This document shows, in pieces, positions 1-8,053 of a stretch of 50,906 bases of DNA. The notes beneath the pieces are model-generated. The model saw only the letters and a list, made by a program, of their open reading frames with translations. It made no database searches and was not told the origin of the DNA. Where the stretch lies: NCBI RefSeq assembly GCF_002699985.1, contig NZ_LKBT01000022.1:1-50906 (forward strand), written 5' to 3'. This stretch comes from Pseudomonas sp. ICMP 561 (GTDB lineage: Bacteria; Pseudomonadota; Gammaproteobacteria; Pseudomonadales; Pseudomonadaceae). The position numbers and the translations under genes are program-made. Each line of letters begins with the position of its first letter. Positions within the stretch are counted from its first letter, which is position 1.

Positions 1-80
1 CCTCGAATAGGCCTTATACATAGATGCAACCGGGTAGCAGTGTTCAAAAAGCGGGTTGAAAGTAGGGGCGAGTCCATACA

Positions 81-282
81 TAGGACCGGCTTCAGCCGGG
101 AGAGGGCCCGCACTGCCGATGCAGGCGTGTCGGCGGGAATATCCCCTCGCGGCTGAAGCCGCTCCTACGACGGTGATCAGGCAACGTTTATCGTAGGACC
201 GGCTTCAGCCGGGAGAGGGCCCGCACTGCCGATGCACGTGTGTCGGCATGAATATGCCCTCGCGGCTGAAGCCGCTCCTACG
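81..282. repeat. Two tandem REP-type palindromic units
   Basis: Two copies of an ~88-bp unit lie at about 81-169 and 193-282. Each opens with TAGGACCGGCTTCAGCCGGG and closes with the inverted arm CGGCTGAAGCCGCTCCTACG, so each can fold into a long hairpin. The copies differ at only a few positions, mainly in the central loop. They fill the non-coding stretch before the FadR-type regulator. No gene is seen in positions 1-374. Confidence 0.85.
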
Positions 283-309
283 GAGATGTGTGGCGGTGCT
301 GGTTAAGGT

Positions 310-333
310 TTGACAGCCAATCATGTGATGATT
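310..333 (+). promoter_or_regulatory. Promoter -35 element and candidate FadR-type operator
   Basis: TTGACA at 310-315 is a consensus -35 box. Directly behind it lies the perfect inverted repeat AATCAT-GTG-ATGATT (319-333), in the spacer or -10 region. A short A/T-rich inverted repeat of this size fits the operators of FadR-subfamily GntR regulators, and the regulator starts at 375. Autoregulation is inferred; the -10 box is weak by eye. Confidence 0.5.
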
Positions 334-374
334 AGCCTCAATTCGCGGAATGGCCGCGTAGTGAGGCGCATCAC

Positions 375-1097
375 ATGAGCAGTAATTTTCATGCGTCTAC
401 AGTCGATTGGCTGGGGGCGTGGATCGCGGCGGGTAATGTGCGGCCGGGTCAGGTGCTGAAAGTCGAAGCGGTGTTGGCTGAAGAATTGGGTGTAAGCCGT
501 ACGGTGATTCGTGAGGCGATCAAAACACTGGTTGCCAAGGGACTACTGGAAGTAGGGCCCAAGGTGGGCACACGGGTTTTGCCGTTGCGCAGCTGGAATC
601 TGTTCGACCCACAAGTAGTGAGTTGGCTGGCGCGCAAAGGTCTGCCGGAAGATTTTGTGAAGGACCTGCTGGATTTGCGCAGGACTATCGAGCCCATGGC
701 GGTGCGTTGGGCGTGCGAGCGGGCCAGCGCTGAGCAGATCAGCGAGATTCAATCGGCGTATGCGGCATTGGCAGTATCGGTAGCGGACATGGGCGATTAC
801 AACCTGGCTGACCGACGTTTCCATGAGGCGGTTCTGGCAGCCAGCCATAACCGCTTCATCGAGCAAATGCTGCCTGCGCTGGGGGCGTTGCTGGCCGTGT
901 CGTTCGAAGTGTCGTCGGCGGTACCGGGTGAGCTGGGTAAAACCTTGCCACTGCATAAGGATCTTTCCGACGCGATTGCCAGTCGTGATGCAGCGCGCGG
1001 CGTGTGGGCCTGCATGACGTTGATCGAGCAGGCTGCCGGGGTGATTGCCGAATCGTTTGCCCGGCAGGCTTTGGCATCAAACAGCTTCACCGACTAA
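375..1097 (+). CDS. FadR-subfamily GntR transcriptional regulator (sugar operon)
   Basis: This 240-residue protein has an N-terminal winged helix-turn-helix (about residues 10-75, including the GVSRTVIREAIKTL recognition region). An all-helical FCD ligand-binding domain follows (about 85-230). This is the domain order and length usual for FadR-type regulators of sugar-acid and arabinose/galactonate catabolism. The ATG at 375 is preceded by GTGAGG at a suitable distance. It stands immediately upstream of, and in the same direction as, an SMP-30 lactonase and araFGH. It is therefore probably the arabinose-responsive repressor of this cluster. The ligand is inferred from context only. Confidence 0.85.
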   Translation: MSSNFHASTVDWLGAWIAAGNVRPGQVLKVEAVLAEELGVSRTVIREAIKTLVAKGLLEVGPKVGTRVLPLRSWNLFDPQVVSWLARKGLPEDFVKDLLDLRRTIEPMAVRWACERASAEQISEIQSAYAALAVSVADMGDYNLADRRFHEAVLAASHNRFIEQMLPALGALLAVSFEVSSAVPGELGKTLPLHKDLSDAIASRDAARGVWACMTLIEQAAGVIAESFARQALASNSFTD

Positions 1098-1184
1098 CGT
1101 TGTACTGATGACCGAACACCCTGATGCATTTATAAGACGTACCAAGAAGCACCTATAAAAAACAAGAATAAAGGACACTTTCAT

Positions 1185-2063
1185 ATGCAATGGCTGCCTG
1201 TTTCAGCGCACCGTTTCATGCTGGGCGAAGGCTCGTTCTGGGACGCAGAAACCCAGACCCTGTATTGGGTCGACATCGCGGCCCGACTGGCCTGTCGCCT
1301 GTTCGAAGAGCAGTATCAGCAATGGCATCTGCCCGAACCTGTTTCGGCCTTTATCCCTACTCTTCGGGGCGATGCGCTGGTAACGCTGGCCAGCGGCGTC
1401 TACCGCCTTGACCTGGATTCTCCTGGCTATACGCCAAACCTCACCCTGTTTTGCAAGGCCGACCCGGTTGACGGTAATCGCGCCAATGAAGCCCGTTGCG
1501 ATGACCATGGCCGCTTGTGGCTGGGGTCCATGCAGAACAATCTCGACGAGGAGGGCGGTGATCTGGCGATCACCCGGCGTTCTGGCGGTTTGTTCAGAAT
1601 TGATACCGATGGCTCCGTCACGTCTTTGCTCGAAGGCCAAGGCATCGTCAACACCCTGTTATGGAGTGGGAAGGGCGATGAGCTTTACAGCGCCGACAGT
1701 CTTGATGGGGTGATCTATCGCTACCCGATCCTTGTCGATGGAAATCTTGGGGTGCGCTCGATCTGGGCTGCGGAGCATGCCCGCGGCGTTCCGGACGGCT
1801 CGGCGATGGACGTCGATGGCTACGTATGGAATGCACGCTGGGGCGGTAATTGCCTGATCCGCTTTGCGCCGGACGGCAGTGTTGACCGGATCGTAGAGTT
1901 GCCGGTCAGTCATCCCACCAGCTGCGTGTTTGGCGGTCCTGATATGACCACGCTGTATGTCACCAGCGCGGAGCCGGGCGATGCGCATGGTCAATTTGAC
2001 GGTGCGCTATTGGCGACAAATGTCGGTATCAAGGGTTTGCCATCGACGCGTTTCGCTGGCTGA
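1185..2063 (+). CDS. SMP-30/gluconolactonase family lactonase, probable L-arabinolactonase
   Basis: This 292-residue cytoplasmic six-bladed beta-propeller belongs to the SMP-30/regucalcin family. Typical metal-site segments are visible: GEGSFWD near residue 14, NRANEARCDDHGRLWLGSM near 105, and VPDGSAMDVDGYVW near 200. Family members open sugar 1,4- or 1,5-lactones. Beside an arabinose transporter the likely reaction is L-arabino-gamma-lactone to L-arabonate, in the non-phosphorylative pathway. An AAAGGA ribosome-binding site precedes the ATG at 1185. The dehydrogenase and dehydratase steps are not in the window, so the substrate remains an inference. Confidence 0.82.
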   Translation: MQWLPVSAHRFMLGEGSFWDAETQTLYWVDIAARLACRLFEEQYQQWHLPEPVSAFIPTLRGDALVTLASGVYRLDLDSPGYTPNLTLFCKADPVDGNRANEARCDDHGRLWLGSMQNNLDEEGGDLAITRRSGGLFRIDTDGSVTSLLEGQGIVNTLLWSGKGDELYSADSLDGVIYRYPILVDGNLGVRSIWAAEHARGVPDGSAMDVDGYVWNARWGGNCLIRFAPDGSVDRIVELPVSHPTSCVFGGPDMTTLYVTSAEPGDAHGQFDGALLATNVGIKGLPSTRFAG

Positions 2064-2282
2064 CGGTTGTAAGCAAAAAGCTTGTTTTATTACCTGAAAA
2101 GGAGCGTTCCATGTCGGTGCTTTAGGAGGCGTGACACTAGGTTACATTCCGGTCATTGATAATATGATATGACTGTTTTGTTCTTGTTTTGATGTCGTTC
2201 CGGATTACCTTCGGGTGCGGATGACCTCAACACAACTCATTGCTGGACGCTGTAGCTATTCAATAAAAATAAGGAGTTAGCT
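2064..2282 (+). promoter_or_regulatory. Intergenic leader upstream of araF
   Basis: This 219-bp non-coding stretch separates the lactonase from araF. It holds an A/T-rich segment around 2152-2173 flanked by GTCAT and ATGAC inverted arms. An AAGGAG ribosome-binding site lies just before 2283. A separate araF promoter here is plausible given the length, but no clear -35/-10 pair could be picked out. Confidence 0.35.
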
Positions 2283-3287
2283 ATGTTGAGTCGTCATGGG
2301 ATCCGTTCCCTTTGCTGTGCCGCTGTTGCCACTGCTGTGCTGGGTCTGTCGGGTGGTGTATCTGCCGCTGACAAAGTCAAAATCGGTTTCCTCGTGAAAC
2401 AGGCCGAAGAGCCGTGGTTTCAGACCGAATGGGCCTTTGCTGAAAAAGCAGGCAAGGACCATGGTTTCGAAGTGATCAAAATTGCCGTGCCCGACGGTGA
2501 AAAAACCCTTTCCGCTATCGACAGCCTGGCCGCCAACGGTGCCAAAGGCTTCGTCATCTGCCCGCCCGATGTATCCCTTGGCCCTGCAATTGTTGCCAAA
2601 GCCAAAGCCAATGGCCTGAAAGTCATGGCCGTGGATGATCGATTTGTCGACGCCAGTGGCAAGTTCATGGAAGACGTCCCGTATCTGGGCATGGCCGCGT
2701 ACGAGGTCGGCCAGAAACAGGGCGAAGCCATGGCCGCTGAAGCGAAGAATCGTAATTGGGACTGGAAAGAAACCTACGCGATTATCAACACCTACAACGA
2801 GCTGGATACCGGCAAGAAGCGTACCGAAGGCTCGGTGGATGCGCTGAAGAAAGCCGGCTTCCCGGAAGACCATATCCTCTTTACTGCGCAAAAGACCCTC
2901 GACGTACCTGGCAGTATGGATTCCACCGGATCGGCGTTGGCTAAACTGCCTGCAGCCGCGAAGAACCTGATCATTGGCGGCATGAACGATAACACCGTGC
3001 TAGGTGGTGTGCGTGCAACGGCTGGCGCGGGCTTCAAGCCTGCCAATGTGATTGGCATCGGCATCAATGGCACTGACGCTATCGATGAATTGAAGAAGAA
3101 AGAAAGCGGCTTCTTCGGCTCGATGCTGCCAAGCCCGGATAAAGAGGGCTACAACACCGCGCTGCAGATGTACAAGTGGGTAACCACCGGCGAGGAGCCT
3201 CCTAAATACACGGCAATGGATGACGTGACACTGATTACCCGGGCGAACTTCCAGGAAGTGCTGACCAAGATTGGTCTCTGGAAGTGA
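2283..3287 (+). CDS. araF: L-arabinose ABC transporter, periplasmic binding protein AraF
   Basis: This 334-residue sugar-binding protein has a Sec signal peptide (cleavage after about GGVSAA, residue 29). The mature part closely follows E. coli AraF, including GFLVKQ.EEPWFQTEW, IKIAVPDGEKTL.AIDSLAA, GMND.TVLGGVRAT and GIGINGTDAIDEL. It captures L-arabinose in the periplasm and delivers it to AraGH. AraG and AraH follow on the same strand. A hairpin overlapping the stop codon and then a REP palindrome separate it from araG. This may stabilise its message relative to the membrane components. Confidence 0.95.
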   Translation: MLSRHGIRSLCCAAVATAVLGLSGGVSAADKVKIGFLVKQAEEPWFQTEWAFAEKAGKDHGFEVIKIAVPDGEKTLSAIDSLAANGAKGFVICPPDVSLGPAIVAKAKANGLKVMAVDDRFVDASGKFMEDVPYLGMAAYEVGQKQGEAMAAEAKNRNWDWKETYAIINTYNELDTGKKRTEGSVDALKKAGFPEDHILFTAQKTLDVPGSMDSTGSALAKLPAAAKNLIIGGMNDNTVLGGVRATAGAGFKPANVIGIGINGTDAIDELKKKESGFFGSMLPSPDKEGYNTALQMYKWVTTGEEPPKYTAMDDVTLITRANFQEVLTKIGLWK

Positions 3288-3310
3288 GAGTGTGCGAGGT
3301 GCGCACTCTC
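3286..3310 (+). other. Stem-loop overlapping the araF stop codon
   Basis: GAGAGTG (3286-3292) pairs with CACTCTC (3304-3310), and further pairing is possible inside. The first stem base falls within the araF stop codon. There is no U-tract, so it looks like an mRNA-protecting or attenuating hairpin and not a full terminator. This is inference from structure only. Confidence 0.45.
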
Positions 3311-3327
3311 TAGCACCCGGAAACCCT

Positions 3328-3416
3328 GTAGGAGTGAGCTTGCTCGCGATAGCGGTGTATCAGCAAATGAAGTGTTGACTGACCCGGCGCCATCGCAAGC
3401 AAGCTAGCTCCTACAG
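3328..3416. repeat. REP-type palindrome between araF and araG
   Basis: The outer arms are TGTAGGAGTGAGCTTGCTCG and an imperfect inverted copy ending in GCTCCTACA. The unit fills most of the gap between binding-protein and ATPase genes of the arabinose operon. Confidence 0.8.
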
Positions 3417-3448
3417 GGAATCGCGGCTTGATCCGGACAGGAGGTTCC

Positions 3449-4975
3449 ATGCAACCAGCAGCCATTGAGCAACAACTACCCGCAGGCAGCCTGCGCTTCA
3501 ACGGCATCGGCAAGACCTTTCCCGGCGTGCGCGCACTGTCGGAGATTACCTTTGAAGCGCGTCCCGGCAGCGTTCATGCGCTGATGGGCGAGAACGGAGC
3601 GGGCAAGTCCACGCTTCTGAAAATACTGGGCGGCTCTTATCAGCCGAGTAGCGGCAATTTGTCGATAGGTGACCAGGCCTACAACTTTAAATCCACTGCC
3701 GACAGCATTGCCGCAGGTATTGCAGTCATTCACCAGGAGCTGCAACTGGTCCCCGAGATGTCCGTGGCCGAGAACCTGCTGCTCGGGCACATGCCGAGCC
3801 GCTGGGGCATGGTCAACCGCCGCGCCATGTTGCGTCAGGCGCGGGAGCTGCTCAAAGGGCTGGCCGACGAGATTGATCCGTCGACCCGGCTCGGTGACTT
3901 GTCCCTTGGCCAACGGCAACTGGTTGAAATCGCCAAGGCCATGTCGCGTAACGCCCATGTCATTGCATTCGACGAGCCCACCAGCAGTCTGTCGGCACGG
4001 GAAATCGATCGTTTGATGGCGATCATCGTCAAGCTGCGGGATGAAGGCCGGGTGATCCTTTATGTGTCCCATCGCATGGAAGAAATCTTCCGGGTCTGCG
4101 ATGCGGTCACAGTGTTCAAGGACGGGCGCTTCGTGCGCACCTTCGAAGACATGGCTGAACTGGATCACGACCGGCTGGTGACCTGCATGGTCGGCCGGGA
4201 TATTCAGGATATCTACAACTACCGGCCGCGACAGCATCAAGGGCCCGGCTTGCGGGTCACTGGATTGCTTGGCCCGGGTTTGCAGGAACCCGTCACTTTC
4301 GCCGTGCAAAAAGGTGAGGTGCTTGGCTTCTTTGGTTTGGTGGGTGCTGGTCGTACCGAGATGTTCCGCATGTTATCGGGCCTGACGCGCAGCAAGGCCG
4401 GCACGTTGCAGATTGACGGCAAGAACCTCGAACTGCGTTCCCCTCGTGATGCGATTGCCGCGGGAATCCTGCTATGCCCAGAAGACCGCAAGAAAGAAGG
4501 CATCGTGCCGCTCTCCAGCGTTGCCGAAAACATCAACATTGGTGCGCGTCCACGCCATGTGACGATGGGCTGCCTGATTCAGGGACGCTGGGAGAAGAGC
4601 AACGCCAAACATCAGATTCAGGCGATGAACGTCAAAACGCCTTCGCCGGATCAGCAGATGCTGTTTCTCTCCGGGGGCAACCAACAGAAGGCGATTCTCG
4701 GTCGCTGGCTGTCGATGCCCATGAAAGTCCTGCTGCTGGATGAGCCGACACGAGGCATCGATATCGGCGCCAAGTCCGAGATCTACCAGATCATTCATAA
4801 CCTGGCAGCCGACGGTATCGCAGTGATTGTGGTGTCCAGCGATTTGATGGAAGTCATGGGTATTGCCGACCGGATTCTGGTCATGAGTGAAGGCGCTATC
4901 ACCGGCGAGCTGAATCGCGACGAAGCGGATGAAGCGCGTCTGTTGCAACTGGCCTTGCCGCGAACCCGTGTCTGA
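3449..4975 (+). CDS. araG: L-arabinose ABC transporter, ATP-binding protein AraG
   Basis: This 508-residue sugar-type ATPase has two nucleotide-binding halves, the usual AraG/MglA/RbsA layout. The first half shows Walker A GENGAGKST, signature LSLGQRQLVEIAKA and Walker B FDEPTSSLS. The second half has a degenerate P-loop region (GLVGAGRTE), signature LSGGNQQKAILGRW and LLLDEPTRGIDIG. The ATG at 3449 follows a strong AGGAGG and is preferred over an in-frame TTG seven codons earlier. It powers arabinose import through AraH at the inner membrane. Confidence 0.95.
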   Translation: MQPAAIEQQLPAGSLRFNGIGKTFPGVRALSEITFEARPGSVHALMGENGAGKSTLLKILGGSYQPSSGNLSIGDQAYNFKSTADSIAAGIAVIHQELQLVPEMSVAENLLLGHMPSRWGMVNRRAMLRQARELLKGLADEIDPSTRLGDLSLGQRQLVEIAKAMSRNAHVIAFDEPTSSLSAREIDRLMAIIVKLRDEGRVILYVSHRMEEIFRVCDAVTVFKDGRFVRTFEDMAELDHDRLVTCMVGRDIQDIYNYRPRQHQGPGLRVTGLLGPGLQEPVTFAVQKGEVLGFFGLVGAGRTEMFRMLSGLTRSKAGTLQIDGKNLELRSPRDAIAAGILLCPEDRKKEGIVPLSSVAENINIGARPRHVTMGCLIQGRWEKSNAKHQIQAMNVKTPSPDQQMLFLSGGNQQKAILGRWLSMPMKVLLLDEPTRGIDIGAKSEIYQIIHNLAADGIAVIVVSSDLMEVMGIADRILVMSEGAITGELNRDEADEARLLQLALPRTRV

Positions 4976-5038
4976 CATGGACCCGCTACGCGTAGCACAA
5001 GCAGAAAAACAAGAATGAAAAACAAGAAAGAGGTGCGT

Positions 5039-6004
5039 ATGTCTACCGAATCCAGTCTGACGGCTCCACGTCAGGGCCTTAACGTGCGTCGTTTCATTGA
5101 TGACTGGGCGATGCTGATGGCCGCCGTTGGCATCTTCGTGCTTTGCACGCTTCTCATCGATAACTTCATGTCCCCCCTGAACATGCGCGGCCTGGGGCTG
5201 GCGATCTCCACGGTGGGCATCGCTGCCTGCACGATGTTGTTCTGTCTGGCGTCAGGGCATTTCGATCTTTCGGTCGGCTCGGTGCTGGCCTGCTCAGGGG
5301 TGATCGCCGGGATTGTGATTCGCGATACCGACAGCCTGTTTCTCGGTATCTCCGCCGCCCTGGCCATGGGGCTGGTGGTGGGGCTGATCAACGGCATTGT
5401 GATTGCCAAGCTGCGCATCAACGCACTGATCGCGACCTTGGCGACGATGCAGATTGTTCGTGGCCTTGCGTATATCTTTTCCAACGGCAAGGCGGTGGGT
5501 GTTTCAAACGAAGACTTCTTCGTGTTCGGTAACGGCCAGCTGTACGGCGTGCCGGTGCCGATTCTGATCACCATCGTGTGTTTTGCGTTTTTCGGCTGGC
5601 TGTTGAATTACACGACTTACGGCCGTAATTCGCTGGCCATTGGTGGTAACCAGGAAGCAGCATTGCTGGCCGGTGTGCATGTTGATCGCACCAAGATCAT
5701 TATCTTTGCGGTACATGGTCTGATCGGTGCGCTGGCGGGCGTCGTGCTGGCGTCGCGGATGACGTCCGGTCAGCCGATGATTGGCCAGGGTTTTGAGCTG
5801 ACAGTGATTTCGGCGTGTGTGCTGGGCGGGGTGTCGCTGAGCGGCGGGATTGGCATGATTCGCCACGTGATTGCCGGCGTTTTGATCCTGGCGATCATCG
5901 AAAATGCGATGAACCTGAAGAATATCGATACGTTCTACCAGTACGTGATTCGCGGTTCGATTCTGTTGCTCGCGGTGATCATTGACCGGATGAAGCGGCG
6001 CTGA
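5039..6004 (+). CDS. araH: L-arabinose ABC transporter, permease AraH
   Basis: This 321-residue integral membrane permease closely matches AraH. Examples are LGLAISTVGIAACTMLFCLASG.FDLSVGS, INALIATLATMQIVRGLAYI and ISACVLGGVSLSGGIG. About eight to ten hydrophobic segments are visible. The ATG at 5039 is preceded by AAAGAGGT and gives a normal N-terminus. An in-frame ATG at 5015 adds eight residues but has no ribosome-binding site. It is the last gene of the arabinose run; the next gene is some 390 bp away. Confidence 0.93.
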   Translation: MSTESSLTAPRQGLNVRRFIDDWAMLMAAVGIFVLCTLLIDNFMSPLNMRGLGLAISTVGIAACTMLFCLASGHFDLSVGSVLACSGVIAGIVIRDTDSLFLGISAALAMGLVVGLINGIVIAKLRINALIATLATMQIVRGLAYIFSNGKAVGVSNEDFFVFGNGQLYGVPVPILITIVCFAFFGWLLNYTTYGRNSLAIGGNQEAALLAGVHVDRTKIIIFAVHGLIGALAGVVLASRMTSGQPMIGQGFELTVISACVLGGVSLSGGIGMIRHVIAGVLILAIIENAMNLKNIDTFYQYVIRGSILLLAVIIDRMKRR

Positions 6005-6037
6005 GGCGGTGATTGCAGATAGACCTTAGTGCCTGCA

Positions 6038-6249
6038 TCGCTGGCAAGCCAGGCTCCAGCATGAGACCGCGTTCCTCCTGTGGGAAATTCCATGTTGGCC
6101 TGCAGGCTTGGTTTTGATCTCGTAGGACCGGCTTCAGCCGGGAGGGCGGCATTTCTGCCGAAGAATATCTGGCGAATGTCCCGACGTCCTCCCGGCTGAA
6201 GCCGGTCCTACGTGATTGCGCAGAACTTGTGAGCCTGGCTTGCCAGCGA
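6038..6249. repeat. Nested palindromic repeat cluster after araH
   Basis: A REP unit (6121-6212, GTAGGACCGGCTTCAGCCGG with its inverted partner) sits inside an outer inverted repeat. The outer arms are TCGCTGGCAAGCCAGGCTC near 6038 and GAGCCTGGCTTGCCAGCGA near 6231. It follows araH and could act as the 3' boundary of the operon transcript. Confidence 0.75.
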
Positions 6250-6339
6250 TTCAGGCTCCGCAAGTTCAGGCTCGCACTGCAAACTCCTTCTACAAACCCA
6301 ACCCCCCTCAATAAATTAAAGTTGGCGCTCGCCTCTGAA

Positions 6340-6368
6340 CTACTTAGAATGATTCTCATTTTAAGTAG
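6340..6368 (+). promoter_or_regulatory. Fur box before the FecI-like sigma gene
   Basis: AATGATTCTCATT at 6348-6360 matches the core of the Fur consensus (AATGATAATCATT) at 11 of 13 positions. It is framed by the inverted arms CTACTTA and TAAGTAG. The site lies 24-50 bp before the likely sigma-factor start, the usual place for iron repression. Confidence 0.75.
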
Positions 6369-6391
6369 TGACTCACAGTGAGCGGTTGACG

Positions 6392-6907
6392 ATGAGGGAA
6401 GCAGCAGGGCCATTGGAGCCCACCCTGGAAAGTTTCTACCGCGATCACCGCAGCTGGCTGGAAAGCTGGCTGCGCGGTCGCCTTGGCAATGCATGGGATG
6501 CTGCCGATTTAAGTCAGGATACGTTCGTCAAGGTACTGGCCAGCCAGCACAGCGAACCTCTGGCTTCATTGCGTGAGCCGAGGGCCTACCTGTTGACGGT
6601 GGGCAAGCGCCTGTTGATCAACCATTACCAGCGTCGCAACGTCGAACAGGCCTATCTCCAGGCGCTGGCGACGTTGCCTGAACACGTGATTCCTTCACCT
6701 GAGCAACGCTGGGTCTTGCTGGAAACCCTGCAGGCACTGGATGAATTGCTCGATGCGCTGCCTTTGCCGGTACGCCGGGCGTTTCTCTGGGCGCAACTCG
6801 AGGGTCTCAGCTACGCACAGATTGCAGAACGCTTGCAGGTCTGCGAGCGAACGGTAAAACGTTACATGGCTCAGGCCTACACCCACTGTCTGATGGTCGA
6901 GCTATGA
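6392..6907 (+). CDS. FecI-like ECF sigma factor (iron-starvation type)
   Basis: This 171-residue extracytoplasmic-function sigma factor has region 2 near residues 15-80 (FYRDHRSWLESWL, AADLSQDTFVKVL, LLINHYQRR). Region 4 lies near 110-165 (LDALPLPVRRAFLWAQLEGLSYAQIAERLQVCERTVKRYM). The sequence style is that of FecI/PupI/HasI sigma factors, which direct RNA polymerase to TonB-receptor promoters. ATG 6392 is chosen; an in-frame GTG at 6368 would place the start inside the Fur box. The stop overlaps the start of the FecR-like gene (ATGA), so the two are translationally coupled. Confidence 0.88.
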   Translation: MREAAGPLEPTLESFYRDHRSWLESWLRGRLGNAWDAADLSQDTFVKVLASQHSEPLASLREPRAYLLTVGKRLLINHYQRRNVEQAYLQALATLPEHVIPSPEQRWVLLETLQALDELLDALPLPVRRAFLWAQLEGLSYAQIAERLQVCERTVKRYMAQAYTHCLMVEL

Positions 6908-7854
6908 GCGGCGCGGTGCCGTCCCGGCAGATTGCTGAAGACGCAGCAGACTTTCTGGTCCTGCTGGAGTCCGGTAGCGCCAATGCCGACGACCGGGCGC
7001 GTTTACAGCGCTGGCGTGAGCAGTCCAGCCATCACGAGCAGACCTGGCAGAAAGCCCAGGGCTTGCGTCAGCGGTTTGCCGGGCTGCCACCTGAGTTGGC
7101 AATGGCCAGCCTTGACCGCCCTGACGCCGGACGCCGTGCCGTTCTCAAGCGCGCCTTGATTGTCGCCGCGCTGTTGCCTGCGGGCTGGTTGCTGGCTCAA
7201 CAGACCCCGGTTGCCGCCTGGCGCGCTGATCTTCGCACTGCGTCGGGCGAGCGGCGGGATCTTCGTTTGCCGGATGGCAGCCTGCTGCAGCTGAGTACCG
7301 CATCAGCGTTGAACATGGATCTGGAGCAGGGCAGGCGGTTGCTGTCGCTGGTCGAGGGCGAGATGGCGCTTAACCTGGCCGATAATGTTCCGGCGATGAC
7401 CATAAAGACGGCTCAAGGGCAGGTGTTCGCCACTGGTGCGGAGTTGTGTATTCGTCAATACGGGCAAAGCTGTCAGGTTTCCGTGTGGCGCGGCACGGTG
7501 GAACTCACGCCGCAACAGGGCCCGTCCATGCAACTACAGGCTGGCCAACGAGCCATCATGAGCGCCGAATCGATTACCTCTGTGCAGCCTTTTGATACCC
7601 GTCAGCCCGGCTGGCGTCAGGGCGTACTCAGCGTTGAAAATCAGCCACTGGGACGTTTTCTGGAGGAGCTCAGCCGCTACCGTCCGGGCGTTCTGCGTTG
7701 GGAGCCCGCGCTGGAGTCGCTAAAGGTCACCGGCACTTTCCGCCTTGATGACACCGACAAGATATTGTTCCTGCTTGCCGCCACCCTGCCATTGCGAGTG
7801 CAAACCCGGACGCGTTATTGGGTGACGCTGACCACCGGCAAGTCCACTGCGTGA
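6904..7854 (+). CDS. FecR-like transmembrane anti-sigma/sigma regulator
   Basis: This 316-residue protein starts with a cytoplasmic DUF4880 anti-sigma segment (about residues 8-55, FLVLLESG...LQRWREQSSHHEQTW). One membrane span follows near 80-98 (LIVAALLPAGWLLA). A periplasmic FecR domain comes next (about 105-200), then a C-terminal region (RLDDTDKILFLLAATLPLRV) resembling the part that contacts the signalling domain of TonB receptors. It is the expected partner of the sigma factor it overlaps. No TonB-dependent receptor follows; the next gene is on the opposite strand. Confidence 0.88.
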   Translation: MSGAVPSRQIAEDAADFLVLLESGSANADDRARLQRWREQSSHHEQTWQKAQGLRQRFAGLPPELAMASLDRPDAGRRAVLKRALIVAALLPAGWLLAQQTPVAAWRADLRTASGERRDLRLPDGSLLQLSTASALNMDLEQGRRLLSLVEGEMALNLADNVPAMTIKTAQGQVFATGAELCIRQYGQSCQVSVWRGTVELTPQQGPSMQLQAGQRAIMSAESITSVQPFDTRQPGWRQGVLSVENQPLGRFLEELSRYRPGVLRWEPALESLKVTGTFRLDDTDKILFLLAATLPLRVQTRTRYWVTLTTGKSTA

Positions 7855-7907
7855 ATTGGAACGCTTTTCCTTTGGGCGTCGCGCTGTCGCGCATCTGACA
7901 CTGGACC

Positions 7908-7997
7908 TGTAGGAGCGCGCTTGCCCGCGATAGCGTTGGCACAGCCGATACATTTATTGACTGACAGACCGAATCGCGGGCAAGCGCGCTCCTACAG
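7908..7997. repeat. REP-type palindrome
   Basis: CTGTAGGAGCGCGCTTGCCC is paired with an inverted arm ending GCGCTCCTACAG. The unit lies between the FecR-like gene and the convergent LacI-type gene. Confidence 0.8.
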
Positions 7998-8053
7998 TTA
8001 AAAAAGCATTCCAAATCATATGGTTGAATACTGTTTGATAGGCGTGTTTCAAG

